Shown: positions 54,542 to 64,000, numbered from the stretch's first letter. The stretch is DNA of 64,000 nucleotides from Rivularia sp. PCC 7116 (GCF_000316665.1 NC_019678.1:6605001-6669000); one strand, 5' to 3'. Notes: generated from the letters alone by a model not told the origin. Made by a program: numbers and translations.

Positions 54542-55189
54542 TTATTTTCGTCTTTCTTGTAGCTTGCGATAAACAGATTTTAAATCTACATTATGATGAG
54601 CTAAAGCCACTAAAGTATGATAAAATAAATCGGCGACTTCACCAGCTATCGCTCTGGGATCGTCATCTTTACAAGCCATAACCACCTCAGCAGATTCCTC
54701 ACCAATTTTTTTCAAAATCTTATTATCACCACCTTCAAATAACTTACAAGTGTAGGAATCATCGGTAGGATTGTCGCGTCGGTCAGATATTACATCAAAC
54801 AATTGTGACAAAGTATCGGCAGGAGGCGGAATCACCTTGCTATCGACTTTGTGAAAACAACTTCTTTCGCCAGTATGACAGGCAATATCTCCGACTTGTT
54901 CAACAGCGATCAAAAGAGCATCGCTATCGCAGTCATAACGGAGACTGTGAACATGCTGAATATGTCCGCTGGTGGCTCCTTTATGCCATAATTCCTGACG
55001 GGAACGACTCCAAAACCAAGTTTCACCAGTATCTAAAGTCTTGGTTAAAGATTCTTTGTTCATCCACGCCATCATCAAAACTGTGCCATCCAAATAATCT
55101 TGAATTATGGCTGGCACCAAACCTCGTTCGTCGTAGCGAATTTTATCAACGGGAATAGAGCTTTGCGAATCTGTTACAGAAAAAAACAT
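54542..55189 (-). CDS. hisIE: bifunctional phosphoribosyl-AMP cyclohydrolase/phosphoribosyl-ATP diphosphatase
   Basis: Two consecutive steps of histidine synthesis in one 215-aa protein. The HisI domain (about 1-125) has [40 protein letters not shown], and the zinc/magnesium motif DCDSDALL with CHTGERSCF. The HisE domain (about 130-215) has [20 protein letters not shown] and [14 protein letters not shown], which form its magnesium site. Fusion and length are normal. Transcribed alone. Confidence 0.96.
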   Translation of the reverse strand: MFFSVTDSQSSIPVDKIRYDERGLVPAIIQDYLDGTVLMMAWMNKESLTKTLDTGETWFWSRSRQELWHKGATSGHIQHVHSLRYDCDSDALLIAVEQVGDIACHTGERSCFHKVDSKVIPPPADTLSQLFDVISDRRDNPTDDSYTCKLFEGGDNKILKKIGEESAEVVMACKDDDPRAIAGEVADLFYHTLVALAHHNVDLKSVYRKLQERRK

Positions 55190-55294
55190 ACCAGCGAGAT
55201 ACCGCCCTTTACTAAGAATGATTCATAAATTCACGATATCATTCTGTATGGTGTATCTTTACGGGATGTTTTTACTCTATGCTTACTAAATATC

Positions 55295-55579
55295 TTAAAG
55301 AACAACGTTTCTTTGCATAGCATAGTGCATTCTCAATGCACTTAAAGCTACTTGATTAGGTTTGGGAGCTTCACTGTACCAACGGATAGCCGAGTTGCAA
55401 GCTACCCAACAAACATCTTGAACAGCCTCAGAATAGCCATTGCGAATCTCAATACGGCAAATCCTGATTTGACTTATATAACATATTGTTATTTTCGAGG
55501 GAACGCCCTTTTCAGCTAATTTACTACGATATAAGTTTGAAGCAGTATTAGCCCCTATCCGAAGATAGACCTTATTAAT
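55295..55579 (-). pseudogene. possible coding remnant upstream of hemL
   Basis: A 94-codon open stretch on the minus strand, ending at TAA 55297-55295, reads like protein in its second half (IRNGYSEAVQDVCWVACNSA, IRWYSEAPKPNQVALSALRM). It has no ATG, GTG or TTG start before the last 20 codons. A short frame starting with ATG further up (MLYKSNQDLPY) runs into a stop next to this one, so a frameshifted small gene is possible. The family is not recognised. Confidence 0.4.
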
Positions 55580-55597
55580 TCACTCTAGGAGACAACC

Positions 55598-56896
55598 TTG
55601 GTAAATACAACGATTAAAACTACCAAATCACAAGAAATCTTTTCAGCAGCCCAAAGCTTAATGCCGGGAGGAGTAAATTCTCCTGTCCGTGCTTTCAAAT
55701 CTGTAGGCGGACAGCCTATTGTTTTTGACAGGGTAAAAGGTGCTTACGTTTGGGATGTAGATGACAATCAGTACATAGATTATGTTGGTACTTGGGGCCC
55801 AGCAATTTGTGGTCATGCCAATTCCGAAGTTATCGCCGCGCTGCATTCTGCTTTAGAAAAAGGTACTAGTTTCGGTGCACCTTGTGCATTAGAAAATGTT
55901 TTAGCAGAAATGGCGATCGATGCCGTTCCTAGTATTGAAATGGTAAGATTCGTTAATTCTGGCACGGAAGCTTGTATGGCTGTGTTAAGGCTAATGCGAG
56001 CTTTTACAAAAAGAGACAAAGTTATCAAATTTGAAGGCTGCTACCACGGACACGCCGATATGTTTTTGGTAAAAGCAGGTTCTGGAGTCGCTACTTTAGG
56101 TTTACCAGACTCTCCAGGGGTTCCTTCTTCTGTTACTAAAAATACTCTAACTGCGCCCTTCAACGATTTAGAAGCTGTAAAAGTATTATTTGAAGAAAAT
56201 CGCGATCAAATTGCTGGTGTTATTTTAGAGCCGGTGGTGGGAAATGCGGGCTTTGTTCCTCCAGATGCTGGATTTTTGGAAGGATTGCGCGAAATAACTC
56301 AAGAACACGGTGCTTTATTAGTATTTGATGAAGTAATGACTGGTTTCCGCATCTCCTATGGTGGCGCGCAAGAAAAGTTTGGCGTTACTCCTGACTTGAC
56401 GACTTTGGGTAAAATAATCGGAGGTGGTTTACCTGTAGGAGCTTATGGTGGTCGCCGAGATATTATGTCTATGGTGGCACCCGCAGGACCAATGTATCAA
56501 GCCGGAACCTTAAGCGGTAATCCTTTGGCAATGACTGCGGGAATCAAAACATTAGAATTGCTGCAAAAACCAGGTACTTACGATTACTTAGAACAAATCA
56601 CGAAAAAATTAGCCGATGGTTTGGTAGAAATTGCTCGGGAAACAGGCCATGCTGCTTGTGGAGGAAATATCAGTGGCATGTTTGGCATGTTCTTCACGAG
56701 TGGCCCCGTTCACAACTATGAGCACGCTAAAGCTTCTGATACAGCCAAGTTTGGGCGCTTTCATCGCGGAATGCTCGAACACGGTATTTATTTAGCGCCT
56801 TCTCAATTTGAAGCTGGCTTTACTTCTATAGCTCACACAGAAGAAGATATTGAGCGAACCTTGCAGGCTGCACGAGAAGTTATGTCTAGTTTGTAG
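55598..56896 (+). CDS. hemL: glutamate-1-semialdehyde 2,1-aminomutase
   Basis: A 432-aa PLP enzyme that makes 5-aminolevulinate for chlorophyll, haem and bilins. It shows [64 protein letters not shown] and the PLP lysine near residue 273 in [18 protein letters not shown]. The start is a TTG at 55598 (TTG GTA AAT), supported by taggag 7-12 bp upstream and by the family N-terminus ([15 protein letters not shown]). A hairpin follows the stop. Confidence 0.96.
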   Translation: MVNTTIKTTKSQEIFSAAQSLMPGGVNSPVRAFKSVGGQPIVFDRVKGAYVWDVDDNQYIDYVGTWGPAICGHANSEVIAALHSALEKGTSFGAPCALENVLAEMAIDAVPSIEMVRFVNSGTEACMAVLRLMRAFTKRDKVIKFEGCYHGHADMFLVKAGSGVATLGLPDSPGVPSSVTKNTLTAPFNDLEAVKVLFEENRDQIAGVILEPVVGNAGFVPPDAGFLEGLREITQEHGALLVFDEVMTGFRISYGGAQEKFGVTPDLTTLGKIIGGGLPVGAYGGRRDIMSMVAPAGPMYQAGTLSGNPLAMTAGIKTLELLQKPGTYDYLEQITKKLADGLVEIARETGHAACGGNISGMFGMFFTSGPVHNYEHAKASDTAKFGRFHRGMLEHGIYLAPSQFEAGFTSIAHTEEDIERTLQAAREVMSSL

Positions 56897-56934
56897 AGAT
56901 TGATTGCAGCCTAATCAAAACTAAAGTATTCAAA

Positions 56935-56962
56935 AATCCCGTCTAATCTCTTAGACGGGATT
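56935..56962. terminator. terminator hairpin between hemL and smtA
   Basis: aatcccgtctaa-tctc-ttagacgggatt is a perfect 12-bp stem located between the convergent hemL (+) and metallothionein (-) genes, suited to terminate both. Confidence 0.8.
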
Positions 56963-56984
56963 AATCGCATTGAGGAGTATAGCT

Positions 56985-57152
56985 TTACTCACTACATCCA
57001 CAACCACTATGCCCGCAACCTGTGATGGTTTTATGACCTTCAGCACAGGCTTCGGAACAATAGTGCTTGCCATCTCTGTCAATTGCAGTTTCTACTTTGA
57101 CGATACATAAGCATTTATCGCAAGCACACTTCATTAAATCTACAGCAGCCAT
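56985..57152 (-). CDS. smtA: SmtA-type bacterial metallothionein
   Basis: A 55-aa Cys-rich protein: MAAVDLMKCACDKCLCIVKV, then ETAIDRDGKHYCSEACAEGH and KTITGCGHSGCGCSE. It has nine Cys (9, 11, 14, 16, 32, 36, 46, 51, 53) and His residues at 30, 40 and 48, the layout of SmtA/BmtA zinc metallothioneins with a zinc-finger-like CACDKCxC start and Y-C-S-E-x-C-A. It should buffer zinc (and cadmium). It is one gene, 56 codons, and its upstream region carries an SmtB-like palindrome. Confidence 0.93.
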   Translation of the reverse strand: MAAVDLMKCACDKCLCIVKVETAIDRDGKHYCSEACAEGHKTITGCGHSGCGCSE

Positions 57153-57192
57153 ATTTTTTGATCTCCAAATAAATCATTATCAAAAACACTAT

Positions 57193-57214
57193 TGAATATC
57201 TGAAGGGATATTCA
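57193..57214. promoter_or_regulatory. candidate SmtB-type operator upstream of smtA
   Basis: tgaatatc-tgaagg-gatattca is a perfect 8-bp inverted repeat with a 6-bp spacer, 41 bp upstream of the smtA start. The complementary strand contains TTCAGATATTCA, which closely resembles part of the Synechococcus smt operator. The spacing differs from the 6-2-6 sites at the ziaRA locus. Confidence 0.6.
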
Positions 57215-57870
57215 TATATATACTACCATACATTTAGTTGATGTATTCAACTTCTAAGAAATGTCGATGATTACAGAAAATTTACATTTATAAACACTGC
57301 AAGAAAGATATAATCTTCGCGTAAGTCCTACTCCCTTCCCAGCAGAAGATTTCCCATAAAAAACCGCAGAGAGCGCAGAGAGCGCAGAGAGTGCGTAGGA
57401 AAAAGCTAAAAATATATAGGTAATTTTAGAGCGAGATAGGAGTAAGCATGGTTACAGCTTATAGTTTTTCAAGAGGAATAAGCTAAGCCGCACCCCCGGT
57501 GAAGGCTGAAGTTCGTTTCACTATCTCCCTCCGGGAAATGCTTCGCGAGCATTCCACTCGCAATGATCAATGCACAATTAATTTTATCTAAGTAGTTAAA
57601 TTTATAATTTTAGATTCTTAGACTTTCTTAACAGCTCACACAAACTGTACCTTTACTTAAATTTTAATTAAGTTTTACAGTCAATCATAAACTCAAACAT
57701 TATAAAAAATCCGTACTATCACTATAGGCTATACAAATATTGCTTAAACTTTAGAAACTCTTCAAAACTAATCCAGCAATTTGCACCTGGCATTCTATAA
57801 TTCATACTTCAATAATAGAAATAGAGTAATTGCTCCCCGTTATTATTTTTTTGTAGCGAGTTGACAGTGC
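57215..57870. other. spacer with CGCAGAG repeats, no gene
   Basis: Contains gagagcgcagagagcgcaga (57370-57390 area), a threefold CGCAGAGAG tandem of the family seen at 3370, 11792 and 17440, and a fragment with ctccctccgggaaatgcttc at 57523-57542, another dispersed string. The rest is AT-rich and should contain the promoter of the kinase gene. Confidence 0.5.
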
Positions 57871-59487
57871 ATGAGCTACTGCTTAAATCCGAACTGTCCC
57901 AACCCAGAAAACTTGCCTTTTAGTGAAAGATGCCAATCATGTGGGGCGCGAATTTTGTTACGCGAACGCTACCGGGTTACCAAATCATTGGGGCAAGGTG
58001 GCTTCGGAGCAACCTTTCTTGCACAAGATGAAGCATTGCCTGGGGAGCCAAGTTGTGTAATTAAGCAACTACGTCCTTCGGGAACTGCACCCCATGTTTT
58101 GCAAATGGCACGGGAATTATTTGAGCGAGAAGCCGTAACCCTGGGTAGGATTGGGAATCATCCCCAAGTTCCACGTTTGCTAGATTATTTTGAAGACCGC
58201 GAACATTTTTATTTAATACAGGAATACGTTCATGGTTCGACTATACAGCAGGAGGTGAAACATAGTGGAGTATCGACTGAGGCAGGAGTAAAGCAGTTTT
58301 TGAGCGAGATTTTGCCATTACTGCAATACATCCATTCTCAGAAAGTAATTCACCGCGATATTAAGCCTGCAAATTTGATTCGTCGTGCCCAAGATGCCAG
58401 ATTAGTTCTAATCGATTTTGGTGCTGTAAAAAATCAAGTCAATCAAACAGCAGCAATGCAGTCAGGGCAAACAGCACTAACTGCTTATGCTATAGGTACT
58501 CCTGGTTTTGCGCCTCCGGAGCAAATGGCAATGCGTCCAGTTTATGGAAGTGACATTTATGCTCTAGGAATTACATGCATATATTTACTTACTGGTAAAT
58601 CTCCCAAAGATTTAGAATATAATCCGGCGACTGGTGAAGTTATGTGGCAGCAAATGGTACATGCGAGCGATCATTTCGCGCAGGTACTGGCAAAAATGAT
58701 GGACGTGTCGATTCATAACCGTTATCAGTCTGCGGATGAAGTACTTAGAGCTTTGGAGATGGAACCTTACTTAGATAGTTTGGCTTCAGGTTTAGCGGCT
58801 CCATCAAATATTGGTGGTAATCCTAATACTTCGGCAGGTGTTGTTGACGGTACGGCTGCAAGCAACAATTCCTCTACTAGTTTCTCAAGTGCTGGAGTAG
58901 CTCAAGTAGCAGCAGCTATTAGAGCCAGAAAAGCTAAAGCTGCTTCGAGTACTGCTGTACGAACTCGAAAAACGAACAATCGCGTACTTACATCAAAAAC
59001 AGTAAATTCCGTATCGACTTCCACAAAATCTTATTCTCAAAAATCAAAAGCACAGCGTCGCTTAAATTCCGAAAGCTTATTGACAGCTCATTTAAAGGGA
59101 AGACGTGATTTTGCTTTACACAATCTGAGCCTACTAAATTTACAAGGCTCCGATTTATCAGAAACAAACTTTCATTCTTCTAAGCTTGAAAAAACTAACC
59201 TCCAAAACGCAAATCTCTATAATAGTGACTTCGGACGAGCTAATTTAAATAAAGCTAATCTAAGAGATGCTAATTTAAGTAAAGCTTACTTCAACCATGC
59301 GGACTTAGAATTAGCAGACCTTCGAGGTGCCGACCTCAGTTATGCTCATTTAACTAACGCTAATCTCCGTGGAGCTAATTTATGTGGAGCTAATCTAACC
59401 GGAGCAAAAATCGCTCCCGAGCAGTTAGCTTTAGCTAAAACAAATTGGATGACTGTAAGACCTAATGGAAGAAGAGGTTTACTATGA
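57871..59487 (+). CDS. serine/threonine protein kinase with zinc-ribbon-like start and pentapeptide repeats
   Basis: A 538-aa protein. Residues 1-25 have CLNPNCPNPEN...CQSCG, a C4-type zinc-ribbon-like knuckle (C4, C9, C21, C24). The kinase domain (about 34-290) has GQGGFG (41-46), the ATP-binding K65, HRDIKPAN (161-168) and DFG (182-184). A Ser/Ala/Thr linker leads to pentapeptide A(D/N)LXX repeats from about 425 to 515 (ANLYNSDFGRANLNKANLRD type). No membrane span. Such kinases are common in filamentous cyanobacteria; the target is unknown. Confidence 0.92.
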   Translation: MSYCLNPNCPNPENLPFSERCQSCGARILLRERYRVTKSLGQGGFGATFLAQDEALPGEPSCVIKQLRPSGTAPHVLQMARELFEREAVTLGRIGNHPQVPRLLDYFEDREHFYLIQEYVHGSTIQQEVKHSGVSTEAGVKQFLSEILPLLQYIHSQKVIHRDIKPANLIRRAQDARLVLIDFGAVKNQVNQTAAMQSGQTALTAYAIGTPGFAPPEQMAMRPVYGSDIYALGITCIYLLTGKSPKDLEYNPATGEVMWQQMVHASDHFAQVLAKMMDVSIHNRYQSADEVLRALEMEPYLDSLASGLAAPSNIGGNPNTSAGVVDGTAASNNSSTSFSSAGVAQVAAAIRARKAKAASSTAVRTRKTNNRVLTSKTVNSVSTSTKSYSQKSKAQRRLNSESLLTAHLKGRRDFALHNLSLLNLQGSDLSETNFHSSKLEKTNLQNANLYNSDFGRANLNKANLRDANLSKAYFNHADLELADLRGADLSYAHLTNANLRGANLCGANLTGAKIAPEQLALAKTNWMTVRPNGRRGLL

Positions 59488-60839
59488 TTTGAAATCATTC
59501 TCAGCTTCAGAATATTCTACGAAGGCAGGACTTACGCAACCGTAAATTGTCATTGCGACCGGAACGCAGCCTAGGGAAGCATTCACCGGTCGGGTGTGGA
59601 TTATCCCAGGCTCTGGCGAGATAACTTCGCTTCGCTCGTAATGATGTAATTTCGTTCCTTTTGTGTAAGTCTTATAAAGATAAATTATGCGAAACTTATT
59701 AAGCTAACAAAATACTTTTAAGAAACTCTGTAAATGGGTTGTTCAAAAAGTTAATTATTGAGCTTTAGTATATATATAATTCTGGTTGATTACTGGAGTT
59801 TAACATACAATTTTTTTTAGATATGATTCCTCTACAATAATCCCTTGGTATTCAAGGTTATTAGTAGAGGAATTTTTGTGAATAAGTAACTTCAAAATTC
59901 TTCTTAAATTGAATATTTGATGCATGAACTCTTATCAAGCTTTATATTAATGAATGCTTCGTGCGAATTAATCGCTTATTATCGTTAACTTAAAAGCTTA
60001 AGCTTCACCTTGATTGGCTTTTACCTCAATTTGCTTCACTCATAAATAAGTTGTTTTTTATACTATACTTAACTATTTTCTGTTATATAAGTGCCGACTG
60101 ATTTATTATAAATGTGGATAACACTTACAATAATAGCTCCAATGCAAGTATAAATAAAAATTATCAGTATATTCCTGTAGATGAAATTAAATTGTTTACC
60201 CTCAACTAAAGATTGCACAAAACTATACCTAAAGATATAAATAATTCATTTTTTTAAATACGAGCATATACTTAAGGAGGATTTCAATCAAAACAAACTT
60301 CAGGTATTCTTAAGAAACAATCATCGTATCTTATCTTTTGGATGAGTATAATGTATTACAAGCAATAACTATTCAAAATAGTAAAACTAACCTTAGATTG
60401 TATTTGGCTAAAATAAAATTATTTATGAATACAAGAAAAACATGCTTAATTATTATCACTCAATAGATATACTGATTTTAGAGTTACTTTATACTTTAAT
60501 CGTAATATCTAATTTAAAGCTTCTTGCTGTGATTCTAGTATGAGTATATTAGTGCTTCTATAGACATCTATAATCCCAAGTTTTAGCGTAATTATAATTA
60601 AGTATATATACTTGTACTTAATTAATTCCGATAGTAAGTCTACTAAGACAGAATAAAAAATTTTTAGAGTGTGTTGTTAAAAAGACTTTTCTTTCCTTTC
60701 CTATTTCTATTGACTTACTTAAGCTTTGCTTGATTTCAACCGCAAGTATAGGGTTGAAAAAGTACTAGCTAAGGATGCTAAAGGCTACTGTCAGAAACAC
60801 AAATAATCAACTTTTATTTTGGACTGAGAGCAAGTAGTT
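59488..60839. other. long AT-rich spacer with family B element
   Basis: About 1350 bp. The MITE-like element at 59527-59674 is at the left end. At 59963-60027 the attaatcgcttattatcgtt string and a ttggctttta ending repeat the motif seen at 24113-24166. A purine-rich SD-like aaggagga at 60276-60283 is not followed by a start codon. No credible gene on either strand. Confidence 0.55.
59527..59674. mobile_element. MITE-like element, family B
   Basis: Ends aggacttacgcaa (59527-59539) and ttgtgtaagtctta (59661-59674) are inverted near-copies and match the element at 54152-54339. The interior has ccggaacgcagcctagggaa, an accggtc core and acttcgcttcgctcgtaatg. It lies about 40 bp after the kinase stop codon. 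Confidence 0.6.
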
Positions 60840-61637
60840 ATGAGCAATATTAGCGAGTTAGATTTTTTACGAGCAAAAAGCTCATTTATAAAGCCAGAAT
60901 CAATACCACAAGAGCTACAACAACGATTAAGTCTATATCAGGTTTTTGTTAAGTTATATGAGAACCATGGTAGTCTCTTAGAACAGATTCTCAGATCGGA
61001 AAACTTACCTAAATCTTCGTTAGATGCAGCACAGTCGTATTATATGCAGGCTGTTGTCGATGGGGAGGCAGTCTACATAACAACAAATTTGCGTGACGGT
61101 AAAAGTCAAAGCTTTCGACAGTTCCAAAATACTTGGACTATAGGACGCGATCGCAATAGTGGGATACATATTGCAAATAAATATATATCTCGCCATCATG
61201 CCGCTATTCGATACATAGAGCAGAGTTTTTATCTAATTGACTTGGGCAGTACTAACGGTACTTATATTAATGGCGAACAAGTTTATCATCCCACCAAACT
61301 TAAAGAAGGAGATGTTATCCAAGTAGGCAATATAACTTTTCCGTTTTTTGTTAATAGTACTTGTTGCGATCTGCCCACAGTAGCAGTAGAGTTGTTGATG
61401 CAGTTGGTATCTAAAGCAAATGGTAACAAGAAAAGTCAAGGTAAAACAGAAACATCAACTAGTCATAAAAGCAAAACGAAGACTCGAAAGCTAAATTATA
61501 GCGAGAATACGCAAGCACAGGCTTTTGCTGATGAAATAGCAAAGAGAAAGACTTTTGAAGAGCAGTTAAATCAAAAGTGGAAATCTGATATTTTAGAGCG
61601 CTTCTATCACAAGCAAACAAGAACAGATTATTTTTAA
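60840..61637 (+). CDS. FHA-domain protein
   Basis: A 265-aa protein with an FHA phospho-threonine-binding domain at about 85-175: TWTIGRDRNSGIHIANKYIS, RHHAAIRYIEQSFYLIDLGS and TNGTYINGEQV cover the G-R, S-R-x-H and N-G motifs. An N-terminal helical segment (LQQRLSLYQVFVKLYENHGS) and a basic, Lys-rich tail flank it. It may read signals from Ser/Thr kinases such as the one encoded 1.3 kb upstream, but this is only suggestive. Confidence 0.88.
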   Translation: MSNISELDFLRAKSSFIKPESIPQELQQRLSLYQVFVKLYENHGSLLEQILRSENLPKSSLDAAQSYYMQAVVDGEAVYITTNLRDGKSQSFRQFQNTWTIGRDRNSGIHIANKYISRHHAAIRYIEQSFYLIDLGSTNGTYINGEQVYHPTKLKEGDVIQVGNITFPFFVNSTCCDLPTVAVELLMQLVSKANGNKKSQGKTETSTSHKSKTKTRKLNYSENTQAQAFADEIAKRKTFEEQLNQKWKSDILERFYHKQTRTDYF

Positions 61638-61705
61638 CTAAGGGAAGCATCCATTTTCTTTACTAATTATATGTTAGTACAAACAGTTTTTATGAAATAC
61701 AATTA

Positions 61706-61733
61706 AAGACGGCTAATAGTCGTGAGCCGTCTT
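61706..61733. terminator. terminator hairpin between FHA gene and recA
   Basis: aagacggct (61706-61714) and agccgtctt (61725-61733) form a 9-bp stem with a 10-nt loop followed by agtttat, in the gap between the convergent FHA (+) and recA (-) genes. Confidence 0.75.
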
Positions 61734-61860
61734 AGTTTATAAGACACGAGTAATTTCATTAGAACATATCAAGCCCGATGAATAGCTTATTGAATTACTT
61801 GCGACAAAATTTGCAATTCTTGTATTCAATTAGCTTTGCATATCGGACGCGATCGTGGTA

Positions 61861-62940
61861 TTACTCATCATCATCGTCATCTTCATCATCGTCTTCATCA
61901 TCGCTTGCTTGTCCTACAGAGTTAGCAGAAACAACAGCACCTAAATCTAGTTTTTCACGTACCTTTTGCCTAATTTCTTCGAGAAGTTCTGGCTTTTCTT
62001 CCAAGTATTTGATGGCATTGTCCCTACCTTGAGAAATATTATCGCCGTTGTAACTGTACCAAGCCCCCTTACGATTGATAACGCTGGTTTCTTCTGCTAA
62101 ATCGACGATACAGCCCAAAGTAGAAATACCTTTACCGAAAATAACGTCAAATTCAGCGATTCTAAAAGGTGGTGCGACTTTATTTTTCGCAACTTTAACT
62201 TTGACGCGAATACCAAATTCTTCCGTACCTTTTTTCAAGGTTTGTATGCGTCGAATATCCAAACGCACCGAGGAATAATATTTTAATGCATTACCACCCG
62301 TAGTAGTTTCTGGATTACCGTAGCTTATACCAATTTTCATCCGCAATTGGTTGATAAACATGACCGTGCAGCCAGACTTACCGATATTACCAGTAATTTT
62401 GCGTAATGCCTGACTCATCAATCGCGCCTGAAGACCAACGTGAGCATCACCCATATCGCCTTCAATTTCTGCACGAGGAACCAGTGCTGCTACGGAGTCA
62501 ATCACTACTATATCAACAGCGGCTGAACGTACTAGTTGATCTACGATTTCTAAAGCAGCTTCTCCGGTATCTGGCTGAGAAATCAGCAAGTTTTCAATAT
62601 CAACACCCAAAGCAGCCGCATAAGTCGGATCGAGAGCGTGTTCCGCGTCTACATAAGCTGCGATTCCACCTTCTTTTTGCATCTCAGCTACCGCGTGCAG
62701 TGCTACGGTTGTTTTACCAGAACTTTCTGGCCCATAAATCTCAACTACCCGCCCTTTAGGTAAACCACCGCCTAATGCTAAATCTAGGGTAAGCGCGCCA
62801 GTAGAAATTGTTTCTACACGCATCCTGGTTGCATCACCAAGACGCATGATTGTACCTTTCCCGAAAGTCCGCTCTATCTGGTTTAGCACCATACCGAGCG
62901 CTTTTTGCTTGCCTGCATTTTCTGTGTTAGTCGCCGCCAT
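61861..62940 (-). CDS. recA: recombinase RecA
   Basis: A complete 359-aa RecA. Walker A is GPESSGKTT, the LexA/DNA-binding loop region includes [20 protein letters not shown], and [20 protein letters not shown] plus [15 protein letters not shown] are typical. The C-terminus ends in an acidic tail ([13 protein letters not shown]), as in many cyanobacteria. It performs strand exchange in repair and recombination. A LexA-like site lies 49-64 bp upstream of the start. Confidence 0.97.
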   Translation of the reverse strand: MAATNTENAGKQKALGMVLNQIERTFGKGTIMRLGDATRMRVETISTGALTLDLALGGGLPKGRVVEIYGPESSGKTTVALHAVAEMQKEGGIAAYVDAEHALDPTYAAALGVDIENLLISQPDTGEAALEIVDQLVRSAAVDIVVIDSVAALVPRAEIEGDMGDAHVGLQARLMSQALRKITGNIGKSGCTVMFINQLRMKIGISYGNPETTTGGNALKYYSSVRLDIRRIQTLKKGTEEFGIRVKVKVAKNKVAPPFRIAEFDVIFGKGISTLGCIVDLAEETSVINRKGAWYSYNGDNISQGRDNAIKYLEEKPELLEEIRQKVREKLDLGAVVSANSVGQASDDEDDDEDDDDDE

Positions 62941-62988
62941 TTGAACCTCTAAATATATGTTTGGGGAGCTTTGTTACGATAATCTTAA

Positions 62989-63004
62989 TAGAACAGATAT
63001 ACTA
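62989..63004 (-). promoter_or_regulatory. candidate LexA box upstream of recA
   Basis: On the recA strand the sequence TAGTATATCTGTTCTA matches the cyanobacterial LexA pattern RGTACNNNDGTWC with one mismatch (AGTAT for AGTAC). It lies 49 bp before the recA ATG. Confidence 0.5.
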
Positions 63005-63440
63005 ACATGACATCTTAGCACTGCCGGACGCTAAATAGTTTAGCTGGGTATTCAAAGAATATTAAAATTGATATCCAAGCAGCTAAGGTTTAGGATAAGC
63101 GATTCTCGAAAAGATTAATTTTACATGTATTTACATAAACCTGGCTTCAATCTGCTTGTTGATTTTTTTATTTGTTAACGACTACTTATGCCAAATAATT
63201 ATTTGACTTAGTTAGAAGTCTTTATGACGAAGGAGTTTTGAATGAATCAACTGCGATAAAAGCTCGAAAGGCACTAAAGCAATACATTTATGACTTGCGT
63301 GTGTATTATAGTACTCGTTGCAGGCGTTTATTGCGATTGTGAAGGTTGAATAAAATCTTTAATTAAGATTGTATTCTGAATTATATAACTAAGGGAATAT
63401 TAATTTAATTATCAATATTGATTATCCTGCATAATCCAAA
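63005..63440. other. spacer between adk and recA with a weak coding-like stretch
   Basis: No intact gene. A plus-strand open stretch (about 63202-63345) reads LVRSLYDEGVLNESTAIKAR then KALKQYIYDLRVYYSTRCRR without a start codon, so it might be a gene fragment. The remainder is AT-rich. Confidence 0.4.
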
Positions 63441-64000
63441 CTATATAGAGGCCCCTGTATTTGAGAGCAATGCAATAATATTTTCTTTCACGACTTCTGA
63501 GGATTGGTCGCCGTTGATGGTCAAAAGACGATGACGACGGTCATAGTATTCCAGTATGGGAATTGTGCGATCGTAGAAAAGTTCAACACGACGGTGGACG
63601 ATTTCCGGACGGTCATCCGGTTGCGAACGTCCTAAAGAACGGTTTACCATCACAGTCTCGGGAACTTGTAGATATATTGCCCAATTTAACTTTTGCTCTA
63701 ATTCATCTAGCAAAAAGTCGAGTTCTTCTGCTTGAAAAGCAGTACGAGGATAGCCTTCAAGCACCCAACCATGATTAAGCTTAGGCAGTCGTAAGTGGTT
63801 ACGGATTAAATCAATCATTAATTCGTCAGGAACTAGTTCCCCCGTAGCGACTGCGTGCTGGGCATTTTGACCTAATTCATCTAGTTTTGATATTGCTTGT
63901 CTTAAAATTTCCCCTGTGGAGATTATAGGTATATCAAAGTGTTTGCTTAGGTTTTGTGCTTGAGTACTTTTACCCGAGCCGGAACCTCCTAAAATGATAA
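63441..64000 (-). CDS. adk: adenylate kinase-family nucleoside monophosphate kinase, 5' end cut by window
   Basis: The open frame runs off the right edge. Reading from the edge, IILGGSGSGKSTQAQNLSKH supplies the P-loop, PIISTGEILRQAIS and ATGELVPDELMIDLI follow, then GWVLEGYPRTAFQAEELDFL, the NMP-binding F-D-G-Y-P-R-T region, here as L-E-G-Y-P-R-T. The lid region is short (GRSQPDDRPEIVHRRV). About 186 residues are visible and only a few N-terminal residues appear to be missing. The sequence is divergent in the lid, so a UMP/CMP kinase-like member is not excluded. Confidence 0.85.
   Translation of the reverse strand, partial: IILGGSGSGKSTQAQNLSKHFDIPIISTGEILRQAISKLDELGQNAQHAVATGELVPDELMIDLIRNHLRLPKLNHGWVLEGYPRTAFQAEELDFLLDELEQKLNWAIYLQVPETVMVNRSLGRSQPDDRPEIVHRRVELFYDRTIPILEYYDRRHRLLTINGDQSSEVVKENIIALLSNTGASI

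Noticed and set aside
61778-62032. 84-codon plus-strand frame with a poly-Ser run
   Set aside because: The Ser run is the antisense of the acidic recA tail; it is a shadow of recA.
63202-63345. Possible small gene LVRSLYDEGVLNESTAIKAR...
   Set aside because: No start codon and no recognised family; kept only as a note in the spacer entry.

Overview
The window reads as chromosomal DNA of a filamentous, probably heterocyst-forming cyanobacterium (a Rivularia/Calothrix/Nostoc-type genome). The reasons are a cyanobacterial 16S rRNA, frequent HIP1 octamers (GCGATCGC), AT-rich spacers with short dispersed repeats, and gene families largely restricted to cyanobacteria: CPP1-like J protein, DUF2811, AMIN-fused serine hydrolase, kinase-pentapeptide fusion, SmtB/ZiaA/SmtA zinc genes, and an mrpCDEFGAB operon. 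The genus is an inference; no taxonomic search was possible.

Layout. 1-1390: 16S rRNA on the minus strand, cut at its 3' end by the window edge. 2-9 kb: housekeeping and enzyme genes (VOC protein, nadC, Uma2, an EEP phosphatase/alpha-beta hydrolase pair, a SIMPL-like protein, argS), then a membrane TPR-like protein (9.1-11.3 kb). 12-15.9 kb: a tightly overlapping seven-gene Mrp cation/proton antiporter operon. 16.4-19.2 kb: a NuiA-like protein and an LRV-repeat protein split by a frameshift. 19.3-21.2 kb: an AMIN/beta-lactamase-fold protein between two direct copies of a ~100 bp structured element. 21.3-23.9 kb: mmsA, a lipoprotein and a small secreted protein.

24-43.5 kb is the most distinctive part. 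It holds an RTX-tailed serine hydrolase, a GDSL hydrolase, a CAP-domain protein and a VWA/Calx-beta protein, the last two ending in DUF4114. A DUF4114 remnant and a type I secretion operon (PPIase, cNMP-domain HlyB-like ABC exporter, HlyD adaptor) lie in the same region. None of the four exoprotein-like products has an N-terminal signal peptide, so together they look like an exporter with candidate substrates. Inside this region is a zinc-efflux unit (SmtB/ZiaR-type repressor and P1B ATPase) with two recognisable operators; a 55-aa metallothionein with a related operator-like palindrome lies 25 kb downstream.

44-64 kb returns to ordinary cyanobacterial content: an NYN/LOTUS-like protein, HPPD, HAD hydrolase, CPP1-like protein, OmpR-type regulator, DUF2811, MFS transporter, hisIE, hemL, smtA, a Ser/Thr kinase, an FHA protein, recA with a LexA-like box, and the C-terminal part of adenylate kinase running off the right edge.

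Spacers carry several small inverted-repeat (MITE-like) families, terminator hairpins at most convergent gene ends, gene remnants, and a cluster of DnaA-box-like sites near 52.76 kb. I see no CRISPR array, prophage, tRNA or intact transposase.
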